NCBI RefSeq assembly: GCF_007994225.1
Contig: NZ_VLLL01000005.1
Span: 624,359 to 688,358 of the forward strand
DNA length: 64,000 nucleotides
From: Stackebrandtia albiflava
GTDB lineage: Bacteria; Actinomycetota; Actinomycetes; Mycobacteriales; Micromonosporaceae
Direction of reading: 5' to 3'
In this document: positions 15,446 through 24,305 of the stretch, piece by piece
Position numbering within the stretch: the stretch's first letter is position 1
Layout: the number at the start of each line of letters is the position of its first letter
The notes under the pieces: generated by a model
What the model was told of the DNA's origin: nothing
Databases searched by the model: none
Seen by the model: only the letters and a program-made list of their open reading frames with translations
Made by a program: the position numbers and the translations under genes

Positions 15446-16183
15446 ATGGCCGGCTCGTCAGTGCTGCGGTCGCCCGTGGCGGCCATGTTGCGGCCCGCCA
15501 GCGAACTCGCGGGGCCGCCGGGGCTTCCCGTCCACCGGGATCTGGCGGATCTCCTGCCGTGGCCTCGGCTGCGGCCCGGAACCATCATCGGCGTGACCAG
15601 CCGGGCACCGGCCGGATTGACCTCGGTCGTCTTGGCGTTGCTGACCGAGGCGTCACAGGCCGGTGCCTGGTGCGCCCTGGTGGGAGCCCGCGAGGTGTCG
15701 CCGCACGCCGCCGCGCACGTCGGTGTCGCCCTGTCCCGTCTGGCCCTCGTCCCCGATCCCGGAGATCGTGACGACCAGGTCACCGGAGCGCTGTTGGAGG
15801 GCCTGGACGTGGTGGCCGTGCGCACCGGTAGACCGGTGAGTCGCAGGACCGCGGCGCGGTTGGCGGGCAAGGCACGTAACCGCGGTGGGGTGCTCGTCCC
15901 GTTCGGGCCGGCGGCGACGGACTGGCCCGACGCCGACGCCCGGCTCGACGTGATCGGGGCGAGATGGTACGGCCTCGACACGGGAAGAGGACTGTTGCGC
16001 CACTGTCGACTGACGGTGGCCGCGACCGTCCACGGCAGACGGAGAGAGGCCACGGTGTGGCCGTACGGCCGCCCGGCGGCGGCCGAGCGGACGGCCCCGG
16101 TGATCTCACTGTTCAACCGACGCGACGTCAAGGGAGGAGACCCGGGTGCGGGTCATGGTCGTACGGTGTCCCGACTGGGATGA
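15446..16183 (+). CDS. ImuA'-like mutasome accessory protein
   Basis: RecA-fold-like protein of 245 residues upstream of imuB, as in actinobacterial mutasomes, where ImuA' and ImuB assist DnaE2 in error-prone bypass. The usual P-loop is not intact: the site reads GVTSRAPAGLTSV, without GK[ST], so ATP use is unlikely. Conserved-looking segments include CALVGAREVSPHAAAHVGV and a C-terminal VISLFNRRDVK. ACAGGTGAGAAG lies before ATG 15446. It overlaps imuB by 38 bp, an unusually long overlap. Identity rests mostly on neighbourhood and length. Confidence 0.78.
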   Translation: MAGSSVLRSPVAAMLRPASELAGPPGLPVHRDLADLLPWPRLRPGTIIGVTSRAPAGLTSVVLALLTEASQAGAWCALVGAREVSPHAAAHVGVALSRLALVPDPGDRDDQVTGALLEGLDVVAVRTGRPVSRRTAARLAGKARNRGGVLVPFGPAATDWPDADARLDVIGARWYGLDTGRGLLRHCRLTVAATVHGRRREATVWPYGRPAAAERTAPVISLFNRRDVKGGDPGAGHGRTVSRLG

Positions 16184-17483
16184 GACCGAACCGTTCGAAC
16201 CGGTGGTGGTCGCCGTGGAGGCGCACGCCGCCGGGGTGGAGATCCTTCGACCCGGCCTGCTGGCCTTCGCGGCCGGAGGCCCGGCGGCCTATCACGGCGG
16301 TGAGCAGGCGGTGGCGGAGCGGGTGATCGACGAGGTCGCGGAGTCGTGCGGCGTCGAATGCGGGGTCGGTGTGGCCGACAGTCTGTTCGCCGCCTACCTG
16401 GCCGCCCATCGCGGCACCGTGGTGCCCGAGGGCGGCACCTCCGACTATCTCCGCGACCTGGACGTGTCGGCTCTGGGGCGTCCGGAACTCACCTCGGTGT
16501 TGCGCAGGCTCGGAATCCACACGTTGGGGGCCTTCGCCGCGTTGCCCGCCGCCTCGGTGGCCGACAGGTTCGGCGCGGACGCCGCATTCGCCCGGCGACT
16601 GGCGGCCGGGGAGGACCCCCGGCCACCGGTACCCCGTACGGCACCACCGGACCTCACCGTGACGGTCGACTGCGATCCGCCACTGGAGAGGGTGGACGTG
16701 GCCGCCTTCACCGCCCGTGCCCTGGCAGTGCAGTCGCACCGGTTGCTGGCCGCCCACGGCCTGGCCTGTTCCCGCCTCCTCGTGTCCGCCACGACCGGTG
16801 GTGGCGCGGAGGTCTCCCGGGTGTGGCGGCACGACGGGGCGCTCACCGCCGACGGTGTCGCGGACCGGGTGAGGTGGCAGTTGGACGGCTGGCTCACCGG
16901 CGGGTTGACCGACGGCACCGGGATCGTCCGGTTGAGCCTGGCACCGGACGGCCTGTTGCCGCAGGGTGAGGCCCAGCCGGGGTTGTGGGGCGGGGACGGT
17001 TCGGCGGAGGCGCGTGCCGCCCGGGCACTGGTACGGGTACAGGGACTGCTGGGAGCCGAAGGGGTGGTGACCGCGGTTCCCGACGGTGGACGGGCCGCCG
17101 CCGAACGGTTCACCCTGGTGCCGTGGGGTGAGCCGCGCGAACCCGGCGCCCGGCACGGTCGTCCCTGGCCCGGCGCGCTTCCGGGGCCGGGACCGACACT
17201 GTGGAGCGAACCGCCCGCCCCGGTGTCGGTGCGGGACGCGGCCGGTGATCCGGTCGAGGTCACCGGCCGGTATCTGGTGTCCGCGCCTCCCGCGACCGTG
17301 CAATGGGGACGGAACCCTCCGGTGGGGGTGGCCGAGTGGGCCGGCCCCTGGCCGGTGTCGGAACGGTGGTGGCGGGACGACGCGCGCCGTTACGCCCGGA
17401 TCCAGGTCCGGCTGGTCGACGACCGCGCCGTGCTGTTGTTCGTCGAGAACGGCCGCTGGTACCTGGAGGGCAGCTATGACTGA
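16146..17483 (+). CDS. imuB: ImuB, inactive Y-family polymerase subunit
   Basis: Mutasome hub of 445 residues that in mycobacteria links DnaE2 to the sliding clamp. The fold is Y-family, with thumb and little-finger style segments (SVLRRLGIHTLGAFAALP, then ERVDVAAFTARALA). The acidic catalytic residues of active Y polymerases are missing, as expected: the first strand reads MVVRCPDWDETEP, without the metal Asp and steric-gate pattern. The C-terminal part resembles the ImuB tail (ARIQVRLVDDRAVLLF). GTG 16146 is used; ATG 16155 is an alternative. The end overlaps the dnaE2 start by eight bases. Confidence 0.88.
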   Translation: MRVMVVRCPDWDETEPFEPVVVAVEAHAAGVEILRPGLLAFAAGGPAAYHGGEQAVAERVIDEVAESCGVECGVGVADSLFAAYLAAHRGTVVPEGGTSDYLRDLDVSALGRPELTSVLRRLGIHTLGAFAALPAASVADRFGADAAFARRLAAGEDPRPPVPRTAPPDLTVTVDCDPPLERVDVAAFTARALAVQSHRLLAAHGLACSRLLVSATTGGGAEVSRVWRHDGALTADGVADRVRWQLDGWLTGGLTDGTGIVRLSLAPDGLLPQGEAQPGLWGGDGSAEARAARALVRVQGLLGAEGVVTAVPDGGRAAAERFTLVPWGEPREPGARHGRPWPGALPGPGPTLWSEPPAPVSVRDAAGDPVEVTGRYLVSAPPATVQWGRNPPVGVAEWAGPWPVSERWWRDDARRYARIQVRLVDDRAVLLFVENGRWYLEGSYD

Positions 17484-20400
17484 GTACGCCGAACTGCACT
17501 GCCACTCGCACTTCAGTTTCGCAGACGGGGCGGACTCGCCGCGCCGCCTGGTTGCCGAGGCCGCCCGGCTGGGGCTCTCCGGGCTGGCGATCACCGACCA
17601 CGACGGCTACTACGGTGTCGCGCAGTTCGCGGAGGCGGCGGGTGAGGTCGGCATGCCGACGGTGTTCGGTGCCGAGTTGAACCTGAATCTCGCGGCCGAA
17701 CGCACCGGGACACCCGATCCGGGCGGTGACCATCTCGTGGTGTTGGCCCGCAATCCGGTCGGGTACCGCCGGTTGTCGCGGGCGATGACGCAGGCTCAGC
17801 TCAACGGGCGTAAGGGGAAGCCGGTCTACCAGTTGGAGCGGCTGGCCGAGTTGGCCGGTGGGCACTGGCTGGTGTTGACCGGTTGCCGGCACGGCCTGGT
17901 CCCCGCGGCCCTGGAGTCGGGTGGCGTGGACGCCGCCGCCGCCGAGCTGGAGCGGCTGCTCGACCTGTTCGGGCGGCGGAACCTGGCGGTCGAACTCATC
18001 CACCACGACGTGCCCGGAGACGACGACCGCATCGACGCGTTGGCGGAGCTGGCACGCCGCTACCGGGTTCCCACCGTCGCCACCAACAACGTGCATTACG
18101 CGACTCCGGCGCGGCAGCGGTTGGCACACGTGTTGTCGGCCACCCGGGCGCGCCGGACCCTGGACGAGTTGGACGGCTGGCTGCCCGCCGCGGCCACGGC
18201 CCATCTGCGAAGTCCCGAGGAGATGGCGGCGCGGTTCGCCCCGTACCCGGACGCGGTCGCCAGGGCGGCCGAGTTCGCGGCGGAGTGCGCCTTCGACCTG
18301 GCGTTGCTCACCCCGCAGCTTCCGGCCTTCCGGGTGCCACCGATCCACGACGAGTTCTCCTACCTGGCGCATCGCACGCTGGAGGGGGCGCTCGACAGGT
18401 ACGGGCCACCCGGTGAGGAGAGGGTGCCGGGTGCGTACGCGCAGCTGGACAGGGAGCTGCGCGTGATCGACGAGATGGGGTTCGCCGGCTACTTCCTCAT
18501 CGTGGCCGACATAGTGGACTTCTGCCGCAAGCGGGGGATCATGTGCCAGGGGCGGGGGTCGGCGGCGAACTCGGCGGTCTGCTACGCACTGGGTATCACC
18601 AATGTGGACGCAGTGGGGTACGGGCTGCTGTTCGAACGGTTCCTGTCACCGGACCGGGACGGCCCGCCCGACATCGACCTCGACATCGAGTCGGGGCGCC
18701 GGGAGGAGGCGATCCAGCACGTCTACGACCGGTACGGCAGGCTCAACGCCGCCCAGGTCGCCAACGTCGTCTCCTACCGGCCGAGGTCGGCGGTGCGCGA
18801 CGTCGCCAAGGCCCTCGGGTACCCGCACGGTCAGGCGCAGGTGTGGAGCAGGCAGCTCGACCGGTGGGGGAGCGCCCGCGACTCCGAGGTCACCGAGATC
18901 CCCGCACAGGTGGTGGAACTGGCCGACGAACTGCTCACGACGCCACGTCATCTGGGACTGCACCCCGGCGGCATGGTGATCTGCGACCGGCCGGTGGCGG
19001 AGGTGTGCCCGGTGGAGTGGGCGCGGGCGAGGGGTCGCAGCGTGTTGCAGTGGGACAAGGACGACTGTGCCGCGGCGGGGCTCGTCAAGTTCGACCTGCT
19101 GGGGCTGGGGATGCTGTCGGCGTTGCAGTACGCGCTTCGGATGATCGCCGAGCACCACGGCGTGTCGGTGGACATCGCCAAACTGCCGCCCGAGGACACC
19201 GACGTCTACGACATGTTGTGCGCGGCGGACACGGTCGGGGTGTTCCAGGTGGAGTCCCGCGCCCAGATGGGAACCCTTCCCCGGTTGCGTCCCCGGGAGT
19301 TCTACGACCTCGTGGTGGAGGTGGCGCTGATCCGGCCCGGTCCCATCCAGGGCGGTTCGGTGCACCCGTATCTGCGTCGGCGGGAGGAGAAGCGCAGACA
19401 CGGTTCGGAGTCGTGGAAACGGAAGGTGCACCCGTTGCTGTACCGCGCCCTGGGGAAGACCTACGGCGTTCCGTTGTTCCAGGAGCAGTTGATGCAGATG
19501 GCGATCGACGCCGCGGGCTTCGACGCCGCCGGGGCGGACCAGCTGAGGCGCGCGATGGGGTCGAAACGCTCCGCCGAGCGGATGGAACGGCTCAAGGACC
19601 GGCTGTACCGGGGGATGGCGGAACGGGGCATCACCGGTGCGGCGGCCGACGAGGTCTATCAGCAGTTGGCGGGGTTCGCCGACTTCGGGTTCCCCGAAAG
19701 CCACGCCATGAGTTTCGCCTACATCGTCTACGCCAGCGCGTGGCTGAAGTGCCACTATCCGGCGGCCTTCACCGCCTCCCTGCTCAACGCGCAGCCGATG
19801 GGTTTCTACTCGGTGAACACCCTGGTGGCCGACGCCCGCCGGCACGGCGTCGTGGTCCGTCGGCCCGACGTCAACCGGAGCGAGGTGGCGGCCACTCTGG
19901 AGCCCTGTGCGGAGGCTCCGGTGCATCCGGTCCTGGCCACGGCCGAGATCAGGTTGGGGCTGTCGCAGGTACGTGGGCTCAACACCGCGACGGCCGAACG
20001 CATCGTCGCGGGACGGCCCTACACCGACATGGCCGATCTGGCGCGACGGGCGGGGCTGACCTCCGCCCACTTGGAGGCGTTGGCCACCGCGGACGCCTTC
20101 GCCGGGTTCGGACTGGATCGCCGGGCCGCGTTGTGGCAGGCGGGCGTGGCCGCCCGGGAGCGGCCGGACATGTTGCGGGGCACGGCGATCGGCGGTGAGG
20201 CGCCGACGCTGCCGGGGATGAGCCGGGTGGAGTTGGCGGGCGCCGACCACTGGGCGATCCGGTTGTCGCCGGACTCGCATCCGGTGGAGTTCGCCAGGGA
20301 GTCGTTGCGCGCCGTCGGTGTCGTGTCGATCGAGTCGCTGTGGGAGCGGGAACACGGCACCCGGCTGTGGGTGGCCGGGTTGGTGACGCATCGGCAACGA

Positions 20401-20634
20401 CCGTCCACCGCGCGCGGGGTCACCTTCCTGAACCTGGAGGACGAGACCGGGATGTTGAACGTCATATGTTCGGAGGGACTGTGGCGGCGATACCGGCGGC
20501 TGGCGCGGACGGCGACGGCGCTACGGGTGCGCGGCCGGTTGGAGGGGGTGCCGGGGGTGATCAACCTGGTGGCGGAGCGGTTGGAGCCGTTGGATCTCCA
20601 GATCAGGCCCACCGCGTCGCGCGATTTCCGTTGA
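17476..20634 (+). CDS. dnaE2: Error-prone DNA polymerase DnaE2
   Basis: C-family polymerase of 1052 residues for damage-induced mutagenic synthesis. The PHP domain opens with ELHCHSHFSFADG (6-18). The palm carries PDIDLDIES with the metal aspartates, preceded by CQGRGSAANSAVCYALG. The DnaE2-typical middle (LHPGGMVICDRPVAEVCPVEWA) and a C-terminal OB-fold (LRVRGRLEGVPGVINLVAERLEPL) are present. The length matches DnaE2, shorter than DnaE1. ATG 17476 overlaps the imuB stop, and longer upstream frames are inside imuB. Last gene of the SOS-headed operon. Confidence 0.95.
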   Translation: MTEYAELHCHSHFSFADGADSPRRLVAEAARLGLSGLAITDHDGYYGVAQFAEAAGEVGMPTVFGAELNLNLAAERTGTPDPGGDHLVVLARNPVGYRRLSRAMTQAQLNGRKGKPVYQLERLAELAGGHWLVLTGCRHGLVPAALESGGVDAAAAELERLLDLFGRRNLAVELIHHDVPGDDDRIDALAELARRYRVPTVATNNVHYATPARQRLAHVLSATRARRTLDELDGWLPAAATAHLRSPEEMAARFAPYPDAVARAAEFAAECAFDLALLTPQLPAFRVPPIHDEFSYLAHRTLEGALDRYGPPGEERVPGAYAQLDRELRVIDEMGFAGYFLIVADIVDFCRKRGIMCQGRGSAANSAVCYALGITNVDAVGYGLLFERFLSPDRDGPPDIDLDIESGRREEAIQHVYDRYGRLNAAQVANVVSYRPRSAVRDVAKALGYPHGQAQVWSRQLDRWGSARDSEVTEIPAQVVELADELLTTPRHLGLHPGGMVICDRPVAEVCPVEWARARGRSVLQWDKDDCAAAGLVKFDLLGLGMLSALQYALRMIAEHHGVSVDIAKLPPEDTDVYDMLCAADTVGVFQVESRAQMGTLPRLRPREFYDLVVEVALIRPGPIQGGSVHPYLRRREEKRRHGSESWKRKVHPLLYRALGKTYGVPLFQEQLMQMAIDAAGFDAAGADQLRRAMGSKRSAERMERLKDRLYRGMAERGITGAAADEVYQQLAGFADFGFPESHAMSFAYIVYASAWLKCHYPAAFTASLLNAQPMGFYSVNTLVADARRHGVVVRRPDVNRSEVAATLEPCAEAPVHPVLATAEIRLGLSQVRGLNTATAERIVAGRPYTDMADLARRAGLTSAHLEALATADAFAGFGLDRRAALWQAGVAARERPDMLRGTAIGGEAPTLPGMSRVELAGADHWAIRLSPDSHPVEFARESLRAVGVVSIESLWEREHGTRLWVAGLVTHRQRPSTARGVTFLNLEDETGMLNVICSEGLWRRYRRLARTATALRVRGRLEGVPGVINLVAERLEPLDLQIRPTASRDFR

Positions 20635-20724
20635 GCGCCGGCCGGAAGGGTCGTGTGGACCGGCCGTGACCCGCCCGGCCGAGGCGGCCGGTCGAAGTGG
20701 TCAGTCGGCATCCGGCGTGTCCCG

Positions 20725-20771
20725 TTGACATCCGGCTCCGGTCATAATGAAATCGAGATGCATTTTCATTA
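20725..20771 (+). promoter_or_regulatory. Promoter with Zur/Fur-like palindrome before the ATPase gene
   Basis: A perfect -35, TTGACA (20725-20730), is followed after 17 bp by TGAAAT (20748-20753). The -10 region overlaps an 8-base inverted repeat, TAATGAAA (20745-20752) and TTTCATTA (20764-20771). The sequence is unusually AT-rich here. The right half and flanks resemble actinobacterial Zur boxes, but the 11-bp spacer is longer than in the usual box, so the regulator is uncertain. Confidence 0.55.
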
Positions 20772-20822
20772 AGCCCGTGCCGGGTCGGTCCGGTGCGGGT
20801 GACGACCGTGGAGGAGACAGTC

Positions 20823-21785
20823 TTGAAGATCGCGTTCGTCGGCAAGGGCGGGAGTGGGAAGACGACCATGGCGTCGTTGTTCGCGCGGCGTGCCGTCGAC
20901 ACCGGCCATCGGGTGCTCGCCATCGACGCCGACATCAACCAGCACCTGGCCGCCGCCCTCGGCGTTCCGGAGTCGGTCGCGATCGGCCTGCCGCTGTTGG
21001 GCGACCGGCTGCCCGAGATCAAGGAGTACCTGCGGGGCGACAATCCCCGCATCTCCTCGCCGGAGGCCATGGTCAAGACCACCCCGCCCGGCCGGGGTTC
21101 CCGTCTGCTGAGCCTGGCGGAGGACGATCCGCTGCTGTCCCGGGTGACGACCGAGGTGGCCGGGCTGCGGTTGGCCGTGACGGGCGGTTTCGCCGAGGGC
21201 GATCTGGGAGTCGCCTGCTATCACTCCAAAGTGGGTGCCGTGGAGCTGATTCTCAACCACCTGGTGGACGACGCGGGGGAGTACGTCGTCGTGGACATGG
21301 TCGCCGGCGCGGAGGCGTTCGCGTCCGGCCTGTTCACGCGCTTCGACCGGACCTTCCTGGTGTGTGAGCCCACCATGCGCAGCGTGGGGGTGTACCGGCA
21401 GTACGCCGGATACGCCGCCGACTACGACGTGGCGATCTCGGTGATCGGCAACAAGGTGGACGACGCGGAGGACGTCGAGTTCCTGCGGGAGCACGTCGGC
21501 GCGGCGTTGTTCGGCTGGTGTGGCCGTTCCGGTTACGTCAAGGCCGCCGAGCGCGGCGAGCCGGGACCGGTCACGGCGCTCGAACCGGAGAACCTGGCGT
21601 TGATCGACCAGGCGCGTGAGCTGGTCGACAACGGTCGCAGGGACTGGGACAAGTTCACCCGGCAGGCGAGACTCTTCCACCGGCGCAACGCCGAGGCGTG
21701 GGGCAACGACCGCGCGGGCACGGACCTGGCCGACCAGATCGATTCCGACTTCGTCATGGGGCCGCGGTCCGTCGTGGTCTCGTGA
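20823..21785 (+). CDS. CooC/MinD-like P-loop ATPase
   Basis: SIMIBI-class ATPase of 320 residues. It begins LKIAFVGKGGSGKTT with a deviant Walker A carrying two lysines (about residues 8-15), then LAIDADINQHLA (Walker A' type) and VVVDMVAGAEAF for Walker B. Such proteins often deliver metals or position proteins; CooC itself supports nickel insertion. The partner and substrate here are unknown. TTG 20823 is chosen because GGAGGAGACAG ends just upstream; a longer frame starts at 20793 without such a site. It heads a set with a SCO5389-type protein and follows an AT-rich palindromic promoter. Confidence 0.8.
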   Translation: MKIAFVGKGGSGKTTMASLFARRAVDTGHRVLAIDADINQHLAAALGVPESVAIGLPLLGDRLPEIKEYLRGDNPRISSPEAMVKTTPPGRGSRLLSLAEDDPLLSRVTTEVAGLRLAVTGGFAEGDLGVACYHSKVGAVELILNHLVDDAGEYVVVDMVAGAEAFASGLFTRFDRTFLVCEPTMRSVGVYRQYAGYAADYDVAISVIGNKVDDAEDVEFLREHVGAALFGWCGRSGYVKAAERGEPGPVTALEPENLALIDQARELVDNGRRDWDKFTRQARLFHRRNAEAWGNDRAGTDLADQIDSDFVMGPRSVVVS

Positions 21786-21934
21786 CGGCGTGGGGTCGGG
21801 CCGGGGCCGCCGTCCTCGGGTCGATGTCCACGAGAAGTGACGCACCCGTTCCGGGTTGTGTCCGATTGGCGACAGAGCCCGATCGGCCGATTGGGGAGTA
21901 TCGCCATATCTTCCATCGAAAAGGAGAAATATCC

Positions 21935-22327
21935 ATGTCTCTCGATGTTTCCGCCGATCTGTTGGAGAAGGCCGAACGCGGCGAGGTCGACGACGCCGAG
22001 TTCGTCGACTGTGTACGCACCTCGCTCCCGTTCGCGTGGAGCCTGATCAGCCGGGTAGTGGGCGACCTGAAGGCCGGGGACGCCGACTTCGCCGACAACG
22101 TCACGCCGCCACCGGACGAGACCGCTCGCGGCCAACTGCTGCGCGCCCTCGCCTCCGACGCCATCCGTGGGGGCCTGGAACGCCACTTCGGCGTCAAACT
22201 CGCCTTCCAGAACTGCCACCGGGTCGCGGCCTTCCGCCTCGGCGCCGTCGACGGTGACCGCTACCGTCGCTTCATCTCTCCCGTCGGACAACTGCGCAAC
22301 CAGTCGCCCGAACTGCGCGACTGCTGA
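21935..22327 (+). CDS. SCO5389-family protein
   Basis: Conserved actinobacterial protein of 130 residues, recognised from family memory by its start (MSLDVSADLLEKAERGEVD) and its end (LRNQSPELRDC). No reaction is known to me. It is acidic, soluble and has no signal or membrane segment; Cys22, Cys104 and Cys130 are the only cysteines I notice. AAGGAG lies eight bases before ATG 21935. The 149-bp gap from the ATPase gene has an AT-rich stretch that may hold a separate promoter. A strong hairpin follows the stop directly. Confidence 0.75.
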   Translation: MSLDVSADLLEKAERGEVDDAEFVDCVRTSLPFAWSLISRVVGDLKAGDADFADNVTPPPDETARGQLLRALASDAIRGGLERHFGVKLAFQNCHRVAAFRLGAVDGDRYRRFISPVGQLRNQSPELRDC

Positions 22328-22333
22328 ACCACC

Positions 22334-22362
22334 GGTGGCGGCCCGGAACCCGGGCCGCCACC
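22334..22362 (+). terminator. Strong hairpin between SCO5389-type gene and flavin oxidoreductase gene
   Basis: Perfect 13-base GC-rich arms (22334-22346 and 22350-22362) with a three-base loop, seven bases after the stop. No T-run. The next gene starts 18 bases later, so read-through or partial termination would set its level. Confidence 0.55.
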
Positions 22363-22380
22363 CGGACGACGGAGGCACCC

Positions 22381-23391
22381 GTGCACTGCGACCTCTTCCT
22401 GGTGGGCGACGCCGTCCACACCCCCGCCGCCGGTGTTCCGGCGGCGATACTCGAATACTCCACACTCGCCGAGAAATGCGGTTTCGGCGGTGTGTGGCTC
22501 GCCGAACACCACTTCATCCGATACGGCGGCGCACCCTCCGCCACGGTCATGGCCTCGGCCGTACTGTCCGCCACCGAGCGTCTGAGGGTCGGGACCGCCG
22601 CGTGCGTGCTGTCCCACCGGCATCCGGTGGCGCTGGGGGAGGAGGCGGTCATGTTGGACGGCCTCTCCGGCGGCCGGTTCCGGCTCGGCGTCGCCCGTGG
22701 CGGCGACTGGGTGGAGCTGGAGGTCTTCGGCGCGGGGCGGGATCGGTACGCACACGGGTTCCCCGAATCCCTCGACCTGCTGCTCGAATGGCTCTCCGGC
22801 GCCACGGAGGTCGGCGCGTCGGGCCGGTTCTTCCGCTTCCGGCCGGTACGGGTGCCCGCCGCCCCCGCGAACGGGCTCGGCGTGTGGGTCGCGGCGACCT
22901 CGCCGGCGAGCGTCGACCCGGCGGCGAGGCGGGGACTACCCCTGCTGTTGGGGGTGCACGCCACCGACGAGGAGAAGGCGGCCCTCGTCCGCCGTTGGCG
23001 GCGGGTCGCCGAACAGCACGGACACGACCCCACCACCGCCGACCACACCGCCGTGTACCTGGCGTACCCGGCCGACAGCGACCGCGTGGCCCGGCGGCGG
23101 CTGCGGGAGCCGATGACCGAATGGCTCACGACCGGAGTCGGCGACTACCGCAGGCTGGACGGTTCCAGGGTCACCACCGCGCAGGACGAGTACGTCGACC
23201 GGCTCATCGCCACCCACCCGGTGGGAACGGTGGAGACGGCTGCGGCACGGCTCGCCGAGGCGAGGGAGGTCACCGGCATCGACCGGGTCATGTTGATGGT
23301 CGAGGGAGCGGGTTCCACCGCGGAGGTGGCCGAGAACATCGCCCGGATCGGTGCGGAACTGCTTCCTATCGTGAGCCCACCGCCCAGTTGA
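22381..23391 (+). CDS. LLM-class flavin-dependent oxidoreductase
   Basis: Luciferase-like TIM-barrel protein of 336 residues that should use reduced FMN or F420. Family hallmarks are GVWLAEHHF near residue 38-46, then RVGTAACVLSHRHPVALGEEAVMLD and SGGRFRLGVARGG. The substrate is unknown. GTG 22381 has GGAGG six bases upstream. A strong hairpin separates it from the SCO5389-type gene. Its last 26 bases overlap the convergent epimerase gene. Confidence 0.85.
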   Translation: MHCDLFLVGDAVHTPAAGVPAAILEYSTLAEKCGFGGVWLAEHHFIRYGGAPSATVMASAVLSATERLRVGTAACVLSHRHPVALGEEAVMLDGLSGGRFRLGVARGGDWVELEVFGAGRDRYAHGFPESLDLLLEWLSGATEVGASGRFFRFRPVRVPAAPANGLGVWVAATSPASVDPAARRGLPLLLGVHATDEEKAALVRRWRRVAEQHGHDPTTADHTAVYLAYPADSDRVARRRLREPMTEWLTTGVGDYRRLDGSRVTTAQDEYVDRLIATHPVGTVETAAARLAEAREVTGIDRVMLMVEGAGSTAEVAENIARIGAELLPIVSPPPS

Positions 23392-24253
23392 CCGCCTCCT
23401 CGACGGTCCGGTGGCGGAACCGGAAGCCGGCGTCGTTCAACACCGCGGGATCGATCTTCCCGCCGCGGAGCAGTTCGACGGCCGCCTCCCCGATGACCAG
23501 CTTCAAGGCGAAGGGCGGGACGGTCCACGGGGCGGGCCGGCGCATCGCGTCCGCCATGGCCCGGGTCAGATCCGCGTTGGTGGCCGGAGTCGGGCCGACC
23601 AGGTTCGCCGGACCGGTCACCTCCGAGTCGATGAGGAACTGCACGGCCTGGATCCAGTCGAGCAGCGATATCCACGGGAAGTACTGCCGCCCGGAGCCGA
23701 ACCGGCCGCCGAGTCCGTAGCGGAACACCGGGACCAGCCGCTTGATCATCTCCGAATCCGCCGACAGCACGTGCCCGGTGCGCAGCGTGATCACCCGGGC
23801 TCCCGCCTTTGCCGCCGGGGTGGTGGCGGCCTCCCACTCACGGCAGTTCCGTCCCAGGTAGTCGTCGGCGGCCGGGTCGGTCTCGTCGGCGAGCCGGTCT
23901 CGGGTGTCGCCGTACCAGCCGACCGCCGACGCGTTGACCAGCAACGGGACGCCCGTCTCGGCGACCCCCTCGGCCAGCGCCCGGGTCGGGACGACCCGGC
24001 TTCGGGTGATCAACTCCTTGTAGGCGGGATTCCAGCGCCGGTCGGCGATGCCCGCGCCACCCAGGTTGACGACGGCGTCGGCGCCGCGCAGCAGCGGCGC
24101 CGTGGACTCACCGCCGTACGGATCCCATTCCCGGTCGTCGGGTGAATCGCTCGGTCGGCGTACCAGTTGGACGACGTGATGTCCTCGGTTGCGCAGCCTA
24201 CGGATCAGGTGACGGCCGAGCAGACCCGAGCCGCCCGCGATGACGATCTTCAT
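23366..24253 (-). CDS. TIGR01777-type NAD(P)-binding epimerase (SDR39U1-like)
   Basis: Extended SDR protein of 295 residues. The nucleotide site is VIAGGSGLLGRHL (about 4-16), with NLGGAGIADRRW and NASAVGWYGD, which are hallmarks of this family (YfcH-like). A DUF1731-type C-terminal segment (about 245-293) is present. In plants and cyanobacteria relatives act in plastids or cell division; the substrate is not known. ATG 24253 is used; the longer frame upstream is through a promoter. Divergent from the multicopper oxidase gene and overlapping the flavin gene tail to tail. Confidence 0.87.
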   Translation of the reverse strand: MKIVIAGGSGLLGRHLIRRLRNRGHHVVQLVRRPSDSPDDREWDPYGGESTAPLLRGADAVVNLGGAGIADRRWNPAYKELITRSRVVPTRALAEGVAETGVPLLVNASAVGWYGDTRDRLADETDPAADDYLGRNCREWEAATTPAAKAGARVITLRTGHVLSADSEMIKRLVPVFRYGLGGRFGSGRQYFPWISLLDWIQAVQFLIDSEVTGPANLVGPTPATNADLTRAMADAMRRPAPWTVPPFALKLVIGEAAVELLRGGKIDPAVLNDAGFRFRHRTVEEAVNWAVGSR

Positions 24254-24305
24254 GGTCGTCGATTGTCCCAGTCGTGTTCCATGTCCGCTCGCGACGGACG
24301 GCGCA

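Noticed and set aside
14722-16131. 469-residue minus-strand frame across the HEPN-imuA' region
   Set aside because: Low-complexity Ser/Arg shadow that crosses two plus-strand genes and the gap; no ribosome site or motif.
18646-20397. 583-residue minus-strand frame opposite dnaE2
   Set aside because: His/Arg/Gly-rich shadow with no motifs, antisense to intact polymerase.
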